DNA of 64,000 bases from Skeletonema tropicum (taxonomy: Eukaryota; Bacillariophyta; Thalassiosirophyceae; Thalassiosirales; Thalassiosiraceae): contig CM074134.1 in the NCBI GenBank assembly GCA_037178625.1, forward strand, positions 1,984,001 to 2,048,000, in the 5' to 3' direction. Positions 43,782 through 54,207 of the stretch are shown one piece after another (the stretch's first letter is position 1; each line of letters begins with the position of its first letter). Position numbers and translations under genes: made by a program. Under the pieces are notes generated by a model that worked only from the letters and a program-made list of their open reading frames with translations, was not told the origin of the DNA and did not search any database.

Positions 43782-44894
43782 ATGATGGTCAACTATGCCG
43801 ACAGATATTCTTTGTGCTACTTCGTATTATTTCTTTTGTTCTCCGAGAACTGCATCCTAATTTCATCTGCTTTCTCTGCTACTCCAAAATCAGCGGAGTG
43901 TCCATCAGTGAAAACAATTATGAGCGATCAAACGCAAGATGAGCGGAAACCCATCACTCATCGACGATACAAAAGTCCCTTCCTCTCTGATCTACACGAC
44001 AACAATACTGGTAACAATCAACATTCTTCCGCCGCTCTAGTCATCCTCAACACTCCCATTCAAACAACTGCCAATCACTCACTGCCAGATGTATTTCAAG
44101 TACTCTGGAAATCTACAACGTTTCATGTTTGTGCTGACGGTGGTGCAAATCGATTATATGACGCAACAACCCTTATAGGCGAGAACGATGCTCTGATTCC
44201 AGACTTGATCACTGGAGATTTGGACTCTATACGTCCAGATGTGAGATCATTCTATGAGAAGAGGGAAGTGCCAATTGTATGTGTTGAAGATCAAAATTAT
44301 CATGATTTAGACAAATCGCTCATGGCAGTTGAGAAGTGGATAGGAAAATTAACGCCGCTTTCTTCTTCATCAAGCAACGGAAATGATGATAGCAGTAATG
44401 AAAACGGAAAGGATACAAGTGCATGTCCTATGTATACACAAGCATTTATATATGGTGGCTTCGGTGGAAGATTTGACCAAGAAATGGCGTGTGTCAATAC
44501 ATTGTATTCTTGGGGACGAAAGGATACTTTTCAACATACGCAAATGTCAATATTTGATGAGGAAACGGGTGTAATTCTACTACCAGAAGCTCCAATTACA
44601 AATGAAATACTGATTCGTTTTCCGGATGTAGAGGAAGATGATGACAATGAAAATATTATTATAGACAAAAGTAGTGATCAAGTAGGAGTTGGAGAAGGCC
44701 CAACTTGTGGTCTGATACCTATCGGAGGTCGCTGTGAAAGAATATATACAACTGGACTGAAATGGAACTTAGATGGAGACATGCCCCTGGAATTTGGTGG
44801 GCTGGTGAGTTCATCTAATCGAATTGTCGAGAAGGTAGTTACTGTCAAGACATCATCTCCTTTGCTGTTCTCGTTTGAGATTGTCAAACGATAA
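43782..44894 (+). CDS. TPK: Thiamine pyrophosphokinase with plastid-type presequence
   Basis: A single exon encodes 370 residues from the ATG at 43782; a GTG two codons earlier was not chosen. Residues 1-32 form a signal peptide (YFVLFLLFSENCILISS) followed by SAFSATP, an ASAFAP-like motif predicting plastid import. The catalytic domain has CADGGANRLYD, LIPDLITGDLDSI, a DQNYHDLDKSL segment with the Asp/Lys pair, and YGGFGGRFDQEMA. The C-terminal substrate-binding domain includes CGLIPIGGRCERIYTTGLKWNL. The enzyme converts thiamine and ATP to thiamine diphosphate and AMP (EC 2.7.6.2). Acid/Asn/Ser-rich inserts make it longer than the usual ~240 residues. A downstream Met (MSDQTQ) could give a cytosolic form. 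It converges on the FAD synthase gene with 48 bp between stops. Confidence 0.92.
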   Translation: MMVNYADRYSLCYFVLFLLFSENCILISSAFSATPKSAECPSVKTIMSDQTQDERKPITHRRYKSPFLSDLHDNNTGNNQHSSAALVILNTPIQTTANHSLPDVFQVLWKSTTFHVCADGGANRLYDATTLIGENDALIPDLITGDLDSIRPDVRSFYEKREVPIVCVEDQNYHDLDKSLMAVEKWIGKLTPLSSSSSNGNDDSSNENGKDTSACPMYTQAFIYGGFGGRFDQEMACVNTLYSWGRKDTFQHTQMSIFDEETGVILLPEAPITNEILIRFPDVEEDDDNENIIIDKSSDQVGVGEGPTCGLIPIGGRCERIYTTGLKWNLDGDMPLEFGGLVSSSNRIVEKVVTVKTSSPLLFSFEIVKR

Positions 44895-44942
44895 TCAAAG
44901 GTAGGATATGAAGAGACTAATCCAGTCGAAAAAATGAATAAT

Positions 44943-47321
44943 TTATTTTAGATCATCACCTTGATCAATCGATATTATTGATTCATCTGGCAGTCTCGAT
45001 TTTAGTCCCTCCAAAGCATTCGCCAAGTGTTCATCCATTTCCTGCTTGGTGAAAAATAGAGCGCTATTATCAGAATCATCTCCACTGTTCATCCTCGCCT
45101 GATCTAAAAGTCTCGATGAGCTTCTTGTGTACCCACCATTGTAAAATCTGCCTTCCAAAGTGATAATGGTTTTATGCTCCGGATTGTCTACGATGGGATA
45201 ACTACCAAAACTGACATGAGGATGAGCTGCCACAGTTTCATTAAGAGCATCCACGATCACATCTTCCTCCGAAGATAGAACTATACGGTAGGTATCACTC
45301 CGTGCCACCTGCGAAGGAGATGGAGCGATATCAATATCCAGCCCAGCTTGCTTGTCTTCCTCCGATTCGCCTAAATACTTTGACAAGACCTGAATCTTCT
45401 GCTCAAAGAAGGTTGGAACTCCAGGCAAAATGAAGATATTGTCACATTTCAACACTGGCCACTCATCTGGATTGTCTGTGAGATATTTCAGCTCTGCTTT
45501 GGATGGGAGGGTTGCCATCTTCAATTGTCCCACTGACATACGGCGCAGTAAGCCATCCTCATCAGATGATGATGATGTTGGCGGTACTGATCCTTCTTCT
45601 GTGCTATTGCTCATTTTCTTCAACAACAATGATGCCATTTCAAAATGGATTTCCATATCCAATCCTAGTGCCAAAGCAACCGATTTGATCGTGACGTCAT
45701 CGTGGGTGGGCCCAACGCCTCCACTTGTTATCACAACGTCCACTTCTTTGGTGACACGCTGAATTTCTTCGACTATTTCTTGACTGTCATCTGATATGAT
45801 AGATACACGTGCTAAATCAACATTGCTTGCTCGAAGTGCTCGCGCTGCAGCGATAATGTTGCTATCTGGTGTCATACCTTTCAACAATTCATCACCAATC
45901 ACAATGAGAGCCACCGAGAGACGACGTGGAGAAGGCAACTTTTCGGGGACAGGATCCGAGCTCACTTCATCTGCATTGAACACCGATGACATTGTTTTCG
46001 AATGAGCTGAAGATACTTCTTTGGTAGTTGTTGCCTCCTGCTCATTATTAAGTGAGACTGTTGATGACGTTTGCGACATTGTTACAGTCTGCTCGATATT
46101 CTTCGGTTCCGAATCTTCCTTTGGCTGCTTCGTCTTCTTCTTGCTAATCCTTCCTGCACGTTCTTGATCCCAATCACTAAGCATATACGCCGGCCAATAC
46201 TCATCATTGTCTTTCTTCAATGCAGGACAAGGCAACGTGTCTTTGACAGTCCCAAGAGAAGTATACCCATCATCATAGAGTTTGCAATAGGGCAACTCAA
46301 ACGTTCTTAAAAAGTGCCATACTTGACCATAATTCCAATTCAATATGGGATTCACCCTCAGAAATGGGGGCATATAGTGCGACGAGGGAGCATAAATATT
46401 CTGTGATCCAGCATTTGGATCATTACTGCGTGTCCCAAGAATAAACGCAAGTGGATGTGGAGGAGGCAAATGACGATGCGTTGTTGATTCATTATTGTTG
46501 TTGTTTCCATAGAAGGAAAGACCGTTCATTCCTGGAGCGTAATTTCTCTCCACCAAATACTTTAACCCTTCTCCGAAAGACACACCTTCTTTGAATGCTA
46601 GCATATCCAAATCGTACAAACCTACAGTATCTTGAAGCAGGTCGAGCACCTCGGGAAACTCATCCTTATTATTGAAATAAATGACTCGTGGTCTCGGTAT
46701 CATCACTGCCGACTCTTCTTTCCCTCCTTTCCCGTTGTTGTTGCTATCAATAATTTCTTTTTGTTGCATTTCATGACAGTAATGTGCATGTACTGCCCTC
46801 ATCAAATGAAAAATAACCACTGCATCCTTACCACCATTGTAGCTCCCCACCATACAAAAAGGTCCATATAAACGGTATGCCATTTCCAAGTCATGAATGG
46901 CAGAGGTGAGTGCTGAAGAGATGAATGGATCCTTGCAGGATTTTATGCGCTCGTATAGGTCCAGCCCCGCCTGTAGCGCGGAATCCGACCAGGATGCTGC
47001 AGTGGCAGATGCTTCCACAGATGATGAAATTGCATGACAAAACGGGGAGCAAATCGTCCCATGTTCTTCATCGGATTGGGTATCTACTTCTCTCCAATTG
47101 GGAAGAACTTCCAAGGAATTTGTCATGACGGAGGCAATCTGTGTATTAGATTTTTTGCTTCTTCGTGATGGAATGAAATTTTGCAAGTACGTGTTGTGGG
47201 CCTTATTGCTTCGTAACGAAAAAGTTGCTTGAAAGTTAAATGCTTCTGCCGTCACTGACGCTGGTACAAATACGGTATGACAGCATAAAATCAGTGCAAT
47301 GTATAGGGATGAAGCGCTCAT
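44943..47321 (-). CDS. FAD synthase, PAPS-reductase-like plus MoCF domains, plastid-type presequence
   Basis: A single exon encodes 792 residues from the ATG at 47321. The frame extends 33 codons further upstream, but the chosen Met starts a signal peptide (SLYIALILCCHTVFV) followed by AEAFNFQ, consistent with plastid targeting. The first domain, about 100-400, is the adenylyltransferase: SYNGGKDAVV P-loop near 160, LGTRSNDPNAG, and LNWNYGQVWHFLR ... YDDGYTSLGTVKDT. A Ser/Thr/Lys-rich linker leads to a molybdopterin-binding (MoCF/CinA-like) domain from about 468: VALIVIGDELLKG, ITSGGVGPTHDDVT and IFILPGVPTFFEQK. The enzyme makes FAD from FMN and ATP (EC 2.7.7.2). The domain order is the reverse of that in animal FLAD1. 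It is divergent from the DUF3007-like gene (267 bp between starts). Confidence 0.92.
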   Translation of the reverse strand: MSASSLYIALILCCHTVFVPASVTAEAFNFQATFSLRSNKAHNTYLQNFIPSRRSKKSNTQIASVMTNSLEVLPNWREVDTQSDEEHGTICSPFCHAISSSVEASATAASWSDSALQAGLDLYERIKSCKDPFISSALTSAIHDLEMAYRLYGPFCMVGSYNGGKDAVVIFHLMRAVHAHYCHEMQQKEIIDSNNNGKGGKEESAVMIPRPRVIYFNNKDEFPEVLDLLQDTVGLYDLDMLAFKEGVSFGEGLKYLVERNYAPGMNGLSFYGNNNNNESTTHRHLPPPHPLAFILGTRSNDPNAGSQNIYAPSSHYMPPFLRVNPILNWNYGQVWHFLRTFELPYCKLYDDGYTSLGTVKDTLPCPALKKDNDEYWPAYMLSDWDQERAGRISKKKTKQPKEDSEPKNIEQTVTMSQTSSTVSLNNEQEATTTKEVSSAHSKTMSSVFNADEVSSDPVPEKLPSPRRLSVALIVIGDELLKGMTPDSNIIAAARALRASNVDLARVSIISDDSQEIVEEIQRVTKEVDVVITSGGVGPTHDDVTIKSVALALGLDMEIHFEMASLLLKKMSNSTEEGSVPPTSSSSDEDGLLRRMSVGQLKMATLPSKAELKYLTDNPDEWPVLKCDNIFILPGVPTFFEQKIQVLSKYLGESEEDKQAGLDIDIAPSPSQVARSDTYRIVLSSEEDVIVDALNETVAAHPHVSFGSYPIVDNPEHKTIITLEGRFYNGGYTRSSSRLLDQARMNSGDDSDNSALFFTKQEMDEHLANALEGLKSRLPDESIISIDQGDDLK

Positions 47322-47588
47322 GGTCGTCTCATTATGATTATGGTGGCGACGACGACATGGATGTTTTTTGGTGCGTGGCGGAAGTGAAGCAGATGAAAAT
47401 AGGTCTACGCAAATGCACATTTAAAATCGGAATTGAAATTACAAAAAGTCGAAAGTACATTTGTGTATTTCATCCAGATCCTAACTGACGTGATGAATCA
47501 GAAACTTCACTTCCATGTTGAAAAACGGCGTCCTATCGACTCAAAAAGGAGCTAGTTACTACTCAACTACACCACCATTATCTTAATC

Positions 47589-48134
47589 ATGGCGAGATCA
47601 ATGTTTACCCTTTGCGCGTGCGCAATCGCCGCCATTATTTCTGACCAACACGCATCAGCTTTTGCACCATCTGCTATCAACGCAAGAAGTAGCAGTGTTT
47701 CTCCATTCACTACTGCTGCCAACAACAACAACGCCTTCCTGCAAAATGACAGCATCAACACTAAAAAATCAACAACAGCACTAAACATGTCAGAAAAGAG
47801 CAGTCTCCCCGTCTTTCTCGATCCAGGAACCAAAGGCGGAGCAATTGTCCTATCCCTAATCCTATTCGTCATCCCCATTATCATATATCAAGTAGCCACC
47901 GGTATTTTCGGCGTGGATGAAATTGAAGCCGGACGAGACATTGGTGTGGGCTTTTCAGTAATCACCATGCTGTTATGGGGAAGTACGTACATTTTCAGAG
48001 TGGCCACGAAAGATATGACGTATGCGAAGCAATTGAAGGATTATGAGGATGCGGTGATTGCGAAACGGTTGGAGGAGTTGGATGAGGATGAGGTACAGGC
48101 TTTGGTGGAGGATATTGAACGTGAGCAATTTTAA
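47589..48134 (+). CDS. Plastid membrane protein, DUF3007-like
   Basis: A single exon encodes 181 residues. The N-terminus is a signal peptide ending HASAFAPS, a perfect diatom plastid-import motif, followed by an Asn/Ser/Thr-rich transit peptide. Two membrane helices follow (GGAIVLSLILFVIPIIIYQ and GVGFSVITMLLWGSTYIFR), then the basic-acidic C-terminus RVATKDMTYAKQLKDYEDAV ... LEELDEDEVQAL. This helix pair and the MTYAKQLKDYE block resemble the DUF3007 family of cyanobacteria and plastids, whose role is not established; the assignment is from memory of the family pattern. It is probably a thylakoid or inner-envelope protein encoded by a gene of cyanobacterial origin. Confidence 0.8.
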   Translation: MARSMFTLCACAIAAIISDQHASAFAPSAINARSSSVSPFTTAANNNNAFLQNDSINTKKSTTALNMSEKSSLPVFLDPGTKGGAIVLSLILFVIPIIIYQVATGIFGVDEIEAGRDIGVGFSVITMLLWGSTYIFRVATKDMTYAKQLKDYEDAVIAKRLEELDEDEVQALVEDIEREQF

Positions 48135-48285
48135 TGAAGGGGGTGTGCCATGGATAAAAGACTGAAGAGTAATATTGAAAGTCTTGTCATCACGACATAT
48201 CTCGCTACACGGATATTATAATGATAGTTTCCTTTTACTATGAAATAAATACGAGATACCAACTCCAAATCTCTCTCTATCTGAT

Positions 48286-49189
48286 CTAGACAATTCTCTC
48301 CAACTCAGTGGCATAGCTCAAACTCTGTGAAATCAACTTCATCGATGGAATATCCGCAGCCTTACTTCCCACAGGCGGGGGTTGGAACGTCAACATATCC
48401 CCCTCCACAAGCCAATCATCTCGTTTATCCTGAACATATTCATGTAATTCCTCCACCGAATCCAACTTCATCATGCTCACAGCATCCGTCAACTTGAGTG
48501 ATTTGTACGTAACCTCCACACAATCCGCAATCGCATCCCTCACAGTCTCCATCAAATTCTCCATAAAGAAATTATACGACGGATCCGGAACATTCGTCCC
48601 AGCATTCAATACTTCATCGTAACTCCCCACCATCAACTGACGTTCCAATGTAATTGGAAACGACACAAATGGAGTTCCCGCCTCCTCTTCCGATAGTAGT
48701 TCCAACTCGGCATGAAATTCCGAGAGACGATTGTCCACAAGTAAATGCATCAGATTCAATCCCAACACGTGACATTTCCGTTCCGTTTGTACTGTGGTTG
48801 TTGTTGATGATGATGCGGAGGATAGTGCATCGTAATATGGTTTGAGCTGGGATATATTTCGTGCAAAGGCATCGAGATCATCGTCAGCTGCGGAGAGGAG
48901 TGCTCCGAGTTCTAATGCTGTGGCGGCGAGGGTGAGTGATTCTGGTGGGTCTTCGGGGGATATTTCTAGCATCCATATCTTTATTGATAGGACAATATTG
49001 TGAATATGTATAAGATTAGCTAACTACAAAAGCAACACAGGATGGGCGATAATGGAAAATGACATGCAAACAGTTTTACATGATGTAGAGACGTACCTTG
49101 AGTTGATTCAGCGCCGATTTACCAGAGGCAATATTACTTGCTTGGAGAGCAGCTGAGAGGTTGTTGATGAGAGCTTTCGGGTCCGTCAT
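48286..49189 (-). CDS. RPN12: 26S proteasome regulatory subunit RPN12 (PSMD8)
   Basis: Exons 49189-49097 and 48978-48286 are joined in phase 0 by a 118-bp intron (CTCAAG|GTACGT ... AATAAAG|ATATGG), giving 261 residues. The first exon encodes a 31-residue helical start (MTDPKALINNLSAALQ). The body is a helical solenoid with the SFPITLERQLMVGSYDEVL block, followed by the PCI-like region YNFFMENLMETVRDAIADCVEVTYKSL. The C-terminus DIPSMKLISQSLSYATELERIV is the RPN12 signature, including the terminal helix of the lid's helical bundle. RPN12 is a non-ATPase lid subunit whose incorporation completes lid assembly. Length agrees with yeast and animal RPN12. Confidence 0.94.
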
Positions 49190-50017
49190 GGTCGTTTACA
49201 GTGGTGTATTAAGGATAGCGGGTGCCAAAATCTTCATGTTCATTTTCGATCCTTTTCGCGATGTTTCTTCGTGTACGTGCGGTTACAGTTAGGTCTACTT
49301 ACGAGTACCCAAGTACCTTACATAGTTGTTGTTAAATATGTTGCTGATTTGCAAAAACCAACCTCCCTGCTCCTTCCGAATCTCTGCGAGCACTTTTATT
49401 GTGAGCTACCCCCTCTTTTTCAGGTTCAATCAATAACAATTTGTTAGGTTAAAGTAGGGGGCGTGAATCTCTTGCCCCGAAAAGCCGGCTGCCGGAGCTT
49501 GAACATGCGGCTTTTCTGACACCCGCTTGCCCCAACGCCGGTGCTTGCTGCAAGCACTCTCCGCCGATGCTGCCTATTGTTGTGCATGTACCATTCGCGA
49601 CATCATTGGTTGACCATCCAACTCACCCCGCTCTTGATTGCTCGGTGTTGGTAGCTGGAGAGTCAATCAATCGAGGAGCTTTGGGCGGTGGATCGTCATA
49701 AGAAAGATCTTTGGGCCAACAAAATCTAGAAGAAGCCGATCCTACCCTAGAGAGAATCTTTGCTCAGTTCTTACCTGGCGATCTTGCTTCGTAGATCGAT
49801 CTTATTGTCCCAAGAGCTCCCCAAGATCGTCAGTAATTGACATCACACCGCGGGCATAAGAACTCAAAGGCAGCGCATTCCTACTCACATCAAGTGTGTA
49901 GTAGGAGCAAGGGACATATCTCTTGCGCAAACTACAATACAGAACATCTATTGACACCCTACACATCGCAGTTGCCATATTAATCTCATCCTATCAAGTT
50001 GAAGTTACAAAACAGCC
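49190..50017. other. Intergenic region, 828 bp
   Basis: No gene was recognised. A GCCGGC-rich imperfect inverted element lies near 49480-49560 (AAAGCCGGCTGCCGG ... GGCTTTTCTG). The short plus frame at 49638-49859 is not convincing. The region contains promoters for RPN12 and the PP2C gene. Confidence 0.4.
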
Positions 50018-51948
50018 ATGTATTCATCATCAAGCCGCTGCCTAGTTCTATCAAATAGTCGCCGCAGCGTCACCAACGAACGCACCCGGTCATCCTATAC
50101 GACAAAACAAACGCGATCCTATGCATCGACAACTCAAACTGCAAAGAGAAGCTACCGCTCCTGTGGTGTATTTGCTGCGGCTGGGACGTCCTGTGCAATG
50201 TGTCATTCCGTTCGTCTTATATCCGTTTGTTCGACGTCATCCATGCTTCAATATCGTGGGATGCATGCTACTACTACTTCGACAAACACACCTGCAGCAA
50301 CAACCTTGAGCGCGGGTAGTACGGTAAACAACAGATATTATAGCAAAAGTCCTCCCTGTTTTGGAAATGGGCTAGGTCGATCTTCTGCACCAATTGGGTT
50401 CGCAAATCAGCTGTCATCTAAAGCAAGTAGTAGTAGTAGGTATGGCTCGGCCGATGTTTCATCCAGTCAGATTGGTGCGTTTCATTCCTCCAGCAGTGTT
50501 TCTTTAGCACCACTTGTTATTGGTGGCGAAAAATCTATCCAACAACTTGGAAATGTCGAAGAGATTATAGCATCTGGTTCTTGGGCAACCAAAGCAGGTG
50601 CGTTGATATTAGGGGCGGCTGCTGCTGGTAGCTTATTCCTTGGCCCAATTGATCGGCTTCGGGGAGGTAACGGCGGGGGAGGAGGAGGTGGTGGTGGAGA
50701 CCCTACTCCTGGAGGCAACAGTGGGGGAGGAGGAGGAGGAACATTTCAGCATAAATTTGAGTCACATTCCAAAGAAGATGAGGATGAGAAGGCAAAGTTG
50801 GAGGTTGGAGTTACTACCGCTCCCAGACCTTACGAGGTGAGTTGATATTTATAGTCTACTTTTTCCTCACTTTCACACGCACTTCTTCACCACTCACCAT
50901 GAATCGCTCCAAACTTGCTTGCAAAATGCAGGTTTCTGTAAGAGCCCTACGTGGTGGACGGCTCTCAATGGAAGACGAATTCGTCGTTGCTGCCGGAGGA
51001 CGCTTGTCAGCTGTCTTTGATGGTCATGGAGGAGGAGGAGTTAGTCAATACCTGCGTGACCATTTGCACCTTGTCGTCGCCGAGCAGCTAGATCACCAAG
51101 AGAAGAACTACAAATCAAGCAGTATGTTTCGAAAGGATCTGAAAAGATTCATGTTTGGCAAAGGATTTCAAAAGAAGGTTGCTAGTAATGAGAGCAATGA
51201 AAGTCAGAGTAACGATGAGGCAGCAAAAAATAATCCAGATGGGAGTTCTAGCCCGCCCAAAGCTGGCGACCTATCTAATATCGGAAAGCTTCCCATTCCA
51301 GTCGTAGCAACTGCTCTAGAAGAAGCATTTGACCAAATTGACAGAGATATCCTTAGCAAGGACGAATTCGAATATCAAGGAAGTACCGCCGTCGCTGTTG
51401 TCCTACACGAAGCGAGTGACGGTCAACGCACACTCATTTCTGCCAACATTGGAGATAGTCGTGGTGTTCTTAGCCGAGGAGGAAGAGCCATTGATTTAAC
51501 TCGCGACCACAAGCCAAATGATGATAAGGAGAAGGCACGTATTCTAGCCATGGGGGAGAAGATTGAATGGGATCATTACTGCAAGGTCCACCGCGTAAGA
51601 AATTTAAGCTTATCTCGGGCGGTCGGAGATCGCTTCGCCAAGCCTGCTGTATCGGGGGAAGTAGAAATTCAGAAGTTCCCTGTCAATGATCGAAAGGATG
51701 AATTCATCCTTTTAGCAAGTGACGGACTCTGGGACGTAATGTCCAGTCAAGAAGTTGTATCCTACGTGTACAAGAGGCTTCATGCAGCTCCAAAAGATGG
51801 TGCAGCCATCAGCTGCGAGGAGGACAAGAAATGCCTGAAGTATTTACGGCGGAAAAACATGTCAAGATTCATTGCCAACGAGGCGTTACGGCGTGGATCT
51901 GGAGATAATATCTCGGTTGTGATTGTATGGCTGAAGGAGGAAGTTTAG
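50018..51948 (+). CDS. PP2C-family Ser/Thr phosphatase, membrane-anchored, probably mitochondrial
   Basis: Exons 50018-50836 and 50932-51948 are joined in phase 0 (TACGAG|GTGAGT ... AATGCAG|GTTTCT), giving 611 residues. Residues 1-60 are Ser/Arg/Thr-rich without acidic residues, as in a mitochondrial presequence. A hydrophobic Ala/Gly segment lies at about 192-210 (TKAGALILGAAAAGSLFLG), then a poly-Gly linker. The exon-2 part is the complete PP2C domain: LSMEDEF, AVFDGHGGGG, GSTAVAVVL, ANIGDSRGVL, TRDHKPND, LSRAVGDRFAKP, LLASDGLWDVMSSQEVV and GSGDNISVVIVWL, so the metal-binding Asp residues are intact. A ~70-residue Lys/Ser/Asn-rich insert follows the first helix. The intron sits exactly between the N-terminal module and the catalytic domain. 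Confidence 0.9.
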
Positions 51949-52104
51949 CTTTTCTGTAACATTAGGAATTAATTATTATTAACATTCACATTAAGATACG
52001 ATGGCAGCGTCTCCTGTAGAACGATTGGATTATTCACGAAAGGTAATTTCAATTTAATTTAATACAATATGAAATATGTTGTAACAAATCGCTCGCTCTA
52101 TCAT

Positions 52105-54207
52105 CTAAGCCTCCTTCTCATCGCCAAGTCCCTTGCATGCCTGAACAACACTTGCAAATCCCTGTGCCATCGCGCATCTCTCTTCCAACTTTTCTACCAG
52201 CGACGTGGTTCTCAAATCAATCATTGCAGCCTTTTGTGCCTCACCACCCTCGACAGCGCCCTGTGCAAGTGCCATCCATGCCTTCTTATGATAGGGAGCG
52301 TATCCCCTCCCGCGTGCCGCATCTCCAAGAACTTGTCTCGCTGTATCTTCATGCACAAAGGTGGTAAGAAGCGATCGGAACGCTCTCGTTCTCGCAGAGG
52401 TGTATTCAAACTCGCGATTCTTGATGCGACGTAGTACATCCTTACTACGATTGTGGTAGAGATTGGGCACTTGAATATCAATGTCACAAGACAACATCGT
52501 TTGCATAGGGGGTTCCTCTTCCTCCTCTTCTTCAGCTGATGCTGCCTTCTCAGTCGCTGATATTCTTCTTCTTCCGCTTTTGGCATCGTCACCTTTGGTG
52601 GGCGCAGCATCGGCCTTCTTTGGTGTCAACGGTTCCTTCCCATCCGGCGTCATGGCATAATTGAAAATAATAGGATGAGTACATGGTTCAACCTTCACCA
52701 ACAAACCCTTCTGAATCAACAGAGGCCTCACAGCCGAAAGCAACATGCGATTACATCCAAACAATTTGGATAACTGTTCATCATTATTGATAATAGACGC
52801 ATCTTGCGGGTCCTGCAATCGACGTGACCTAACGTAAAAGAAAACAGCCGCAACAGCCTCATCCATTGTAATGGTATTGGGTACACCCTCCTTTTCTTCC
52901 AACTTTACTTGGGGGGGAGCTTCACCGATTGGAACCGCGCCCGTAGCAATCGTATTATTGTCAGTTGTAGCAGCACCAACACCACCAACACCACCAGCAC
53001 CACCAGCACCTGGCATTGCAGACGAAGAAGAAGTATCCATCCACGAATACTGACTTGTGGAATGAGTCGACTTATTATTATTGCCAAGCTTGTCCAAACT
53101 CGCCGAAGATACCGACAAGGTCAATTTTCGTTTCTTCGACTTTTTAGTCTTGTCTTTCGGTTTCAAATCACCATCCGACTTGAGCCCAATAAACGGAGGA
53201 AAGAACACCTCACACATGGTCGGTGTTGGAATATAATTCTCTTCATTATTGACGTCATCATCCCCCTGACGACGATACAACTTAATTTTGGCATCAATAT
53301 GATCCACATTGAATTCCGACTTGAACACTTTCCCACCCATGGGTTTAAACTCATGTTCTTCATCATGTACAATAAAGAAGGCATTGGAATCAGCCGTATT
53401 GGCCTTACTTCGTTCCCATGTAAATGTCTTGTTTGTAGAAGGTGGAGCCACCTCGGTCTTTTTGGCCTTTTTGACAATACTCAACTCCACCTCGAGCTTA
53501 TCAAACAAATGAGTAAATAACAATGGATCAATTACTTTTTCATCCTGTCGTTCGGCTACTCCACCTGGCCATAGTTCACGTTTGATCACTTTCCCTCCGC
53601 CTTGAGTGTTCTTGTCGTCCCCGTCATTGTGTAGGTTGTCTTGAATACAACCAAGAATGGGCAGTCCATTGTCTAAACGCCGATCTACCTCCTTGGCACT
53701 TGCATGATCTAAATGTTGAATTAGTAGTCCCCCCTCAATGACTAGTGTCCACCTCCGAATCCCTTTTTTGGGTCCATCTGCTGTATCATTATCATTTGCC
53801 CCGCTTTTGTTTGCTGCTGTAGCTGCTTCAGTAGTATTATCCGCCTTTTTCTCGGCATTCTCATTATTATGAGCCGATGAATTGAGTAGATTTCCAAAGT
53901 CTTTTCCTCCCCCTGGTTTAATCGCTGGCGCTGGAGCAGCAGTTTTTGTCGCTTCAGCTTCAGCCGCAGTCGTCTTTTTGTCACTCTCCTCCTCCTCATC
54001 CTCCCCCTCCTGCAATCGATGACTTATAAAAATACGCATATGAGTCCGTCGATGTGTCGGTAATCCCTCCTCGACTAAATGGGTGGTGCGACGGCGGAGG
54101 GAGGCGACGCGATTGGCAATTTGACATTCTAGATTGTCGAGTTGTTGGATTGTTGTGCGGAAGCGGTTGTACATTTCGGGGAGGTTGGTGGATGTTGATG
54201 ATGACAT
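52105..54207 (-). CDS. SWI/SNF complex subunit, SMARCD/BAF60/SWP73-like
   Basis: A single exon encodes 700 residues. The N-terminal helix (YNRFRTTIQQLDNLECQIANR) and the segment RRWTLVIEGGLLIQ correspond to the conserved N-terminal part of the family. Long Asn/Ala/Lys/Gly-rich inserts separate the blocks. A SWIB-type domain at about 445-520 reads MDEAVAAVFFYVRSRRLQDPQD ... LSKLFGCNRMLLSAVRPLLI. After it come LSCDIDIQVPNLY and a C-terminal helical region with FRSLLTTFVHEDTARQVLGD and YHKKAWMALAQGAVEGG, as in SMARCD1 where this part binds other core subunits. The protein would be a nuclear core subunit of an ATP-dependent chromatin remodeller. It is about 1.4 times the animal length because of the inserts. 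Confidence 0.85.
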   Translation of the reverse strand: MSSSTSTNLPEMYNRFRTTIQQLDNLECQIANRVASLRRRTTHLVEEGLPTHRRTHMRIFISHRLQEGEDEEEESDKKTTAAEAEATKTAAPAPAIKPGGGKDFGNLLNSSAHNNENAEKKADNTTEAATAANKSGANDNDTADGPKKGIRRWTLVIEGGLLIQHLDHASAKEVDRRLDNGLPILGCIQDNLHNDGDDKNTQGGGKVIKRELWPGGVAERQDEKVIDPLLFTHLFDKLEVELSIVKKAKKTEVAPPSTNKTFTWERSKANTADSNAFFIVHDEEHEFKPMGGKVFKSEFNVDHIDAKIKLYRRQGDDDVNNEENYIPTPTMCEVFFPPFIGLKSDGDLKPKDKTKKSKKRKLTLSVSSASLDKLGNNNKSTHSTSQYSWMDTSSSSAMPGAGGAGGVGGVGAATTDNNTIATGAVPIGEAPPQVKLEEKEGVPNTITMDEAVAAVFFYVRSRRLQDPQDASIINNDEQLSKLFGCNRMLLSAVRPLLIQKGLLVKVEPCTHPIIFNYAMTPDGKEPLTPKKADAAPTKGDDAKSGRRRISATEKAASAEEEEEEEPPMQTMLSCDIDIQVPNLYHNRSKDVLRRIKNREFEYTSARTRAFRSLLTTFVHEDTARQVLGDAARGRGYAPYHKKAWMALAQGAVEGGEAQKAAMIDLRTTSLVEKLEERCAMAQGFASVVQACKGLGDEKEA

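Noticed and set aside
49638..49859. 73-codon plus frame upstream of the PP2C gene
   Set aside because: It is Arg/Ser-rich without any family resemblance and has no ATG context or continuation.
52001..52050. ATGGCAGCGTCTCC... followed by AAAGGTAATTTC, resembling a first exon with a donor
   Set aside because: It lies in the 3' region between the PP2C and SMARCD-like stops, and no following exon on the plus strand is available.
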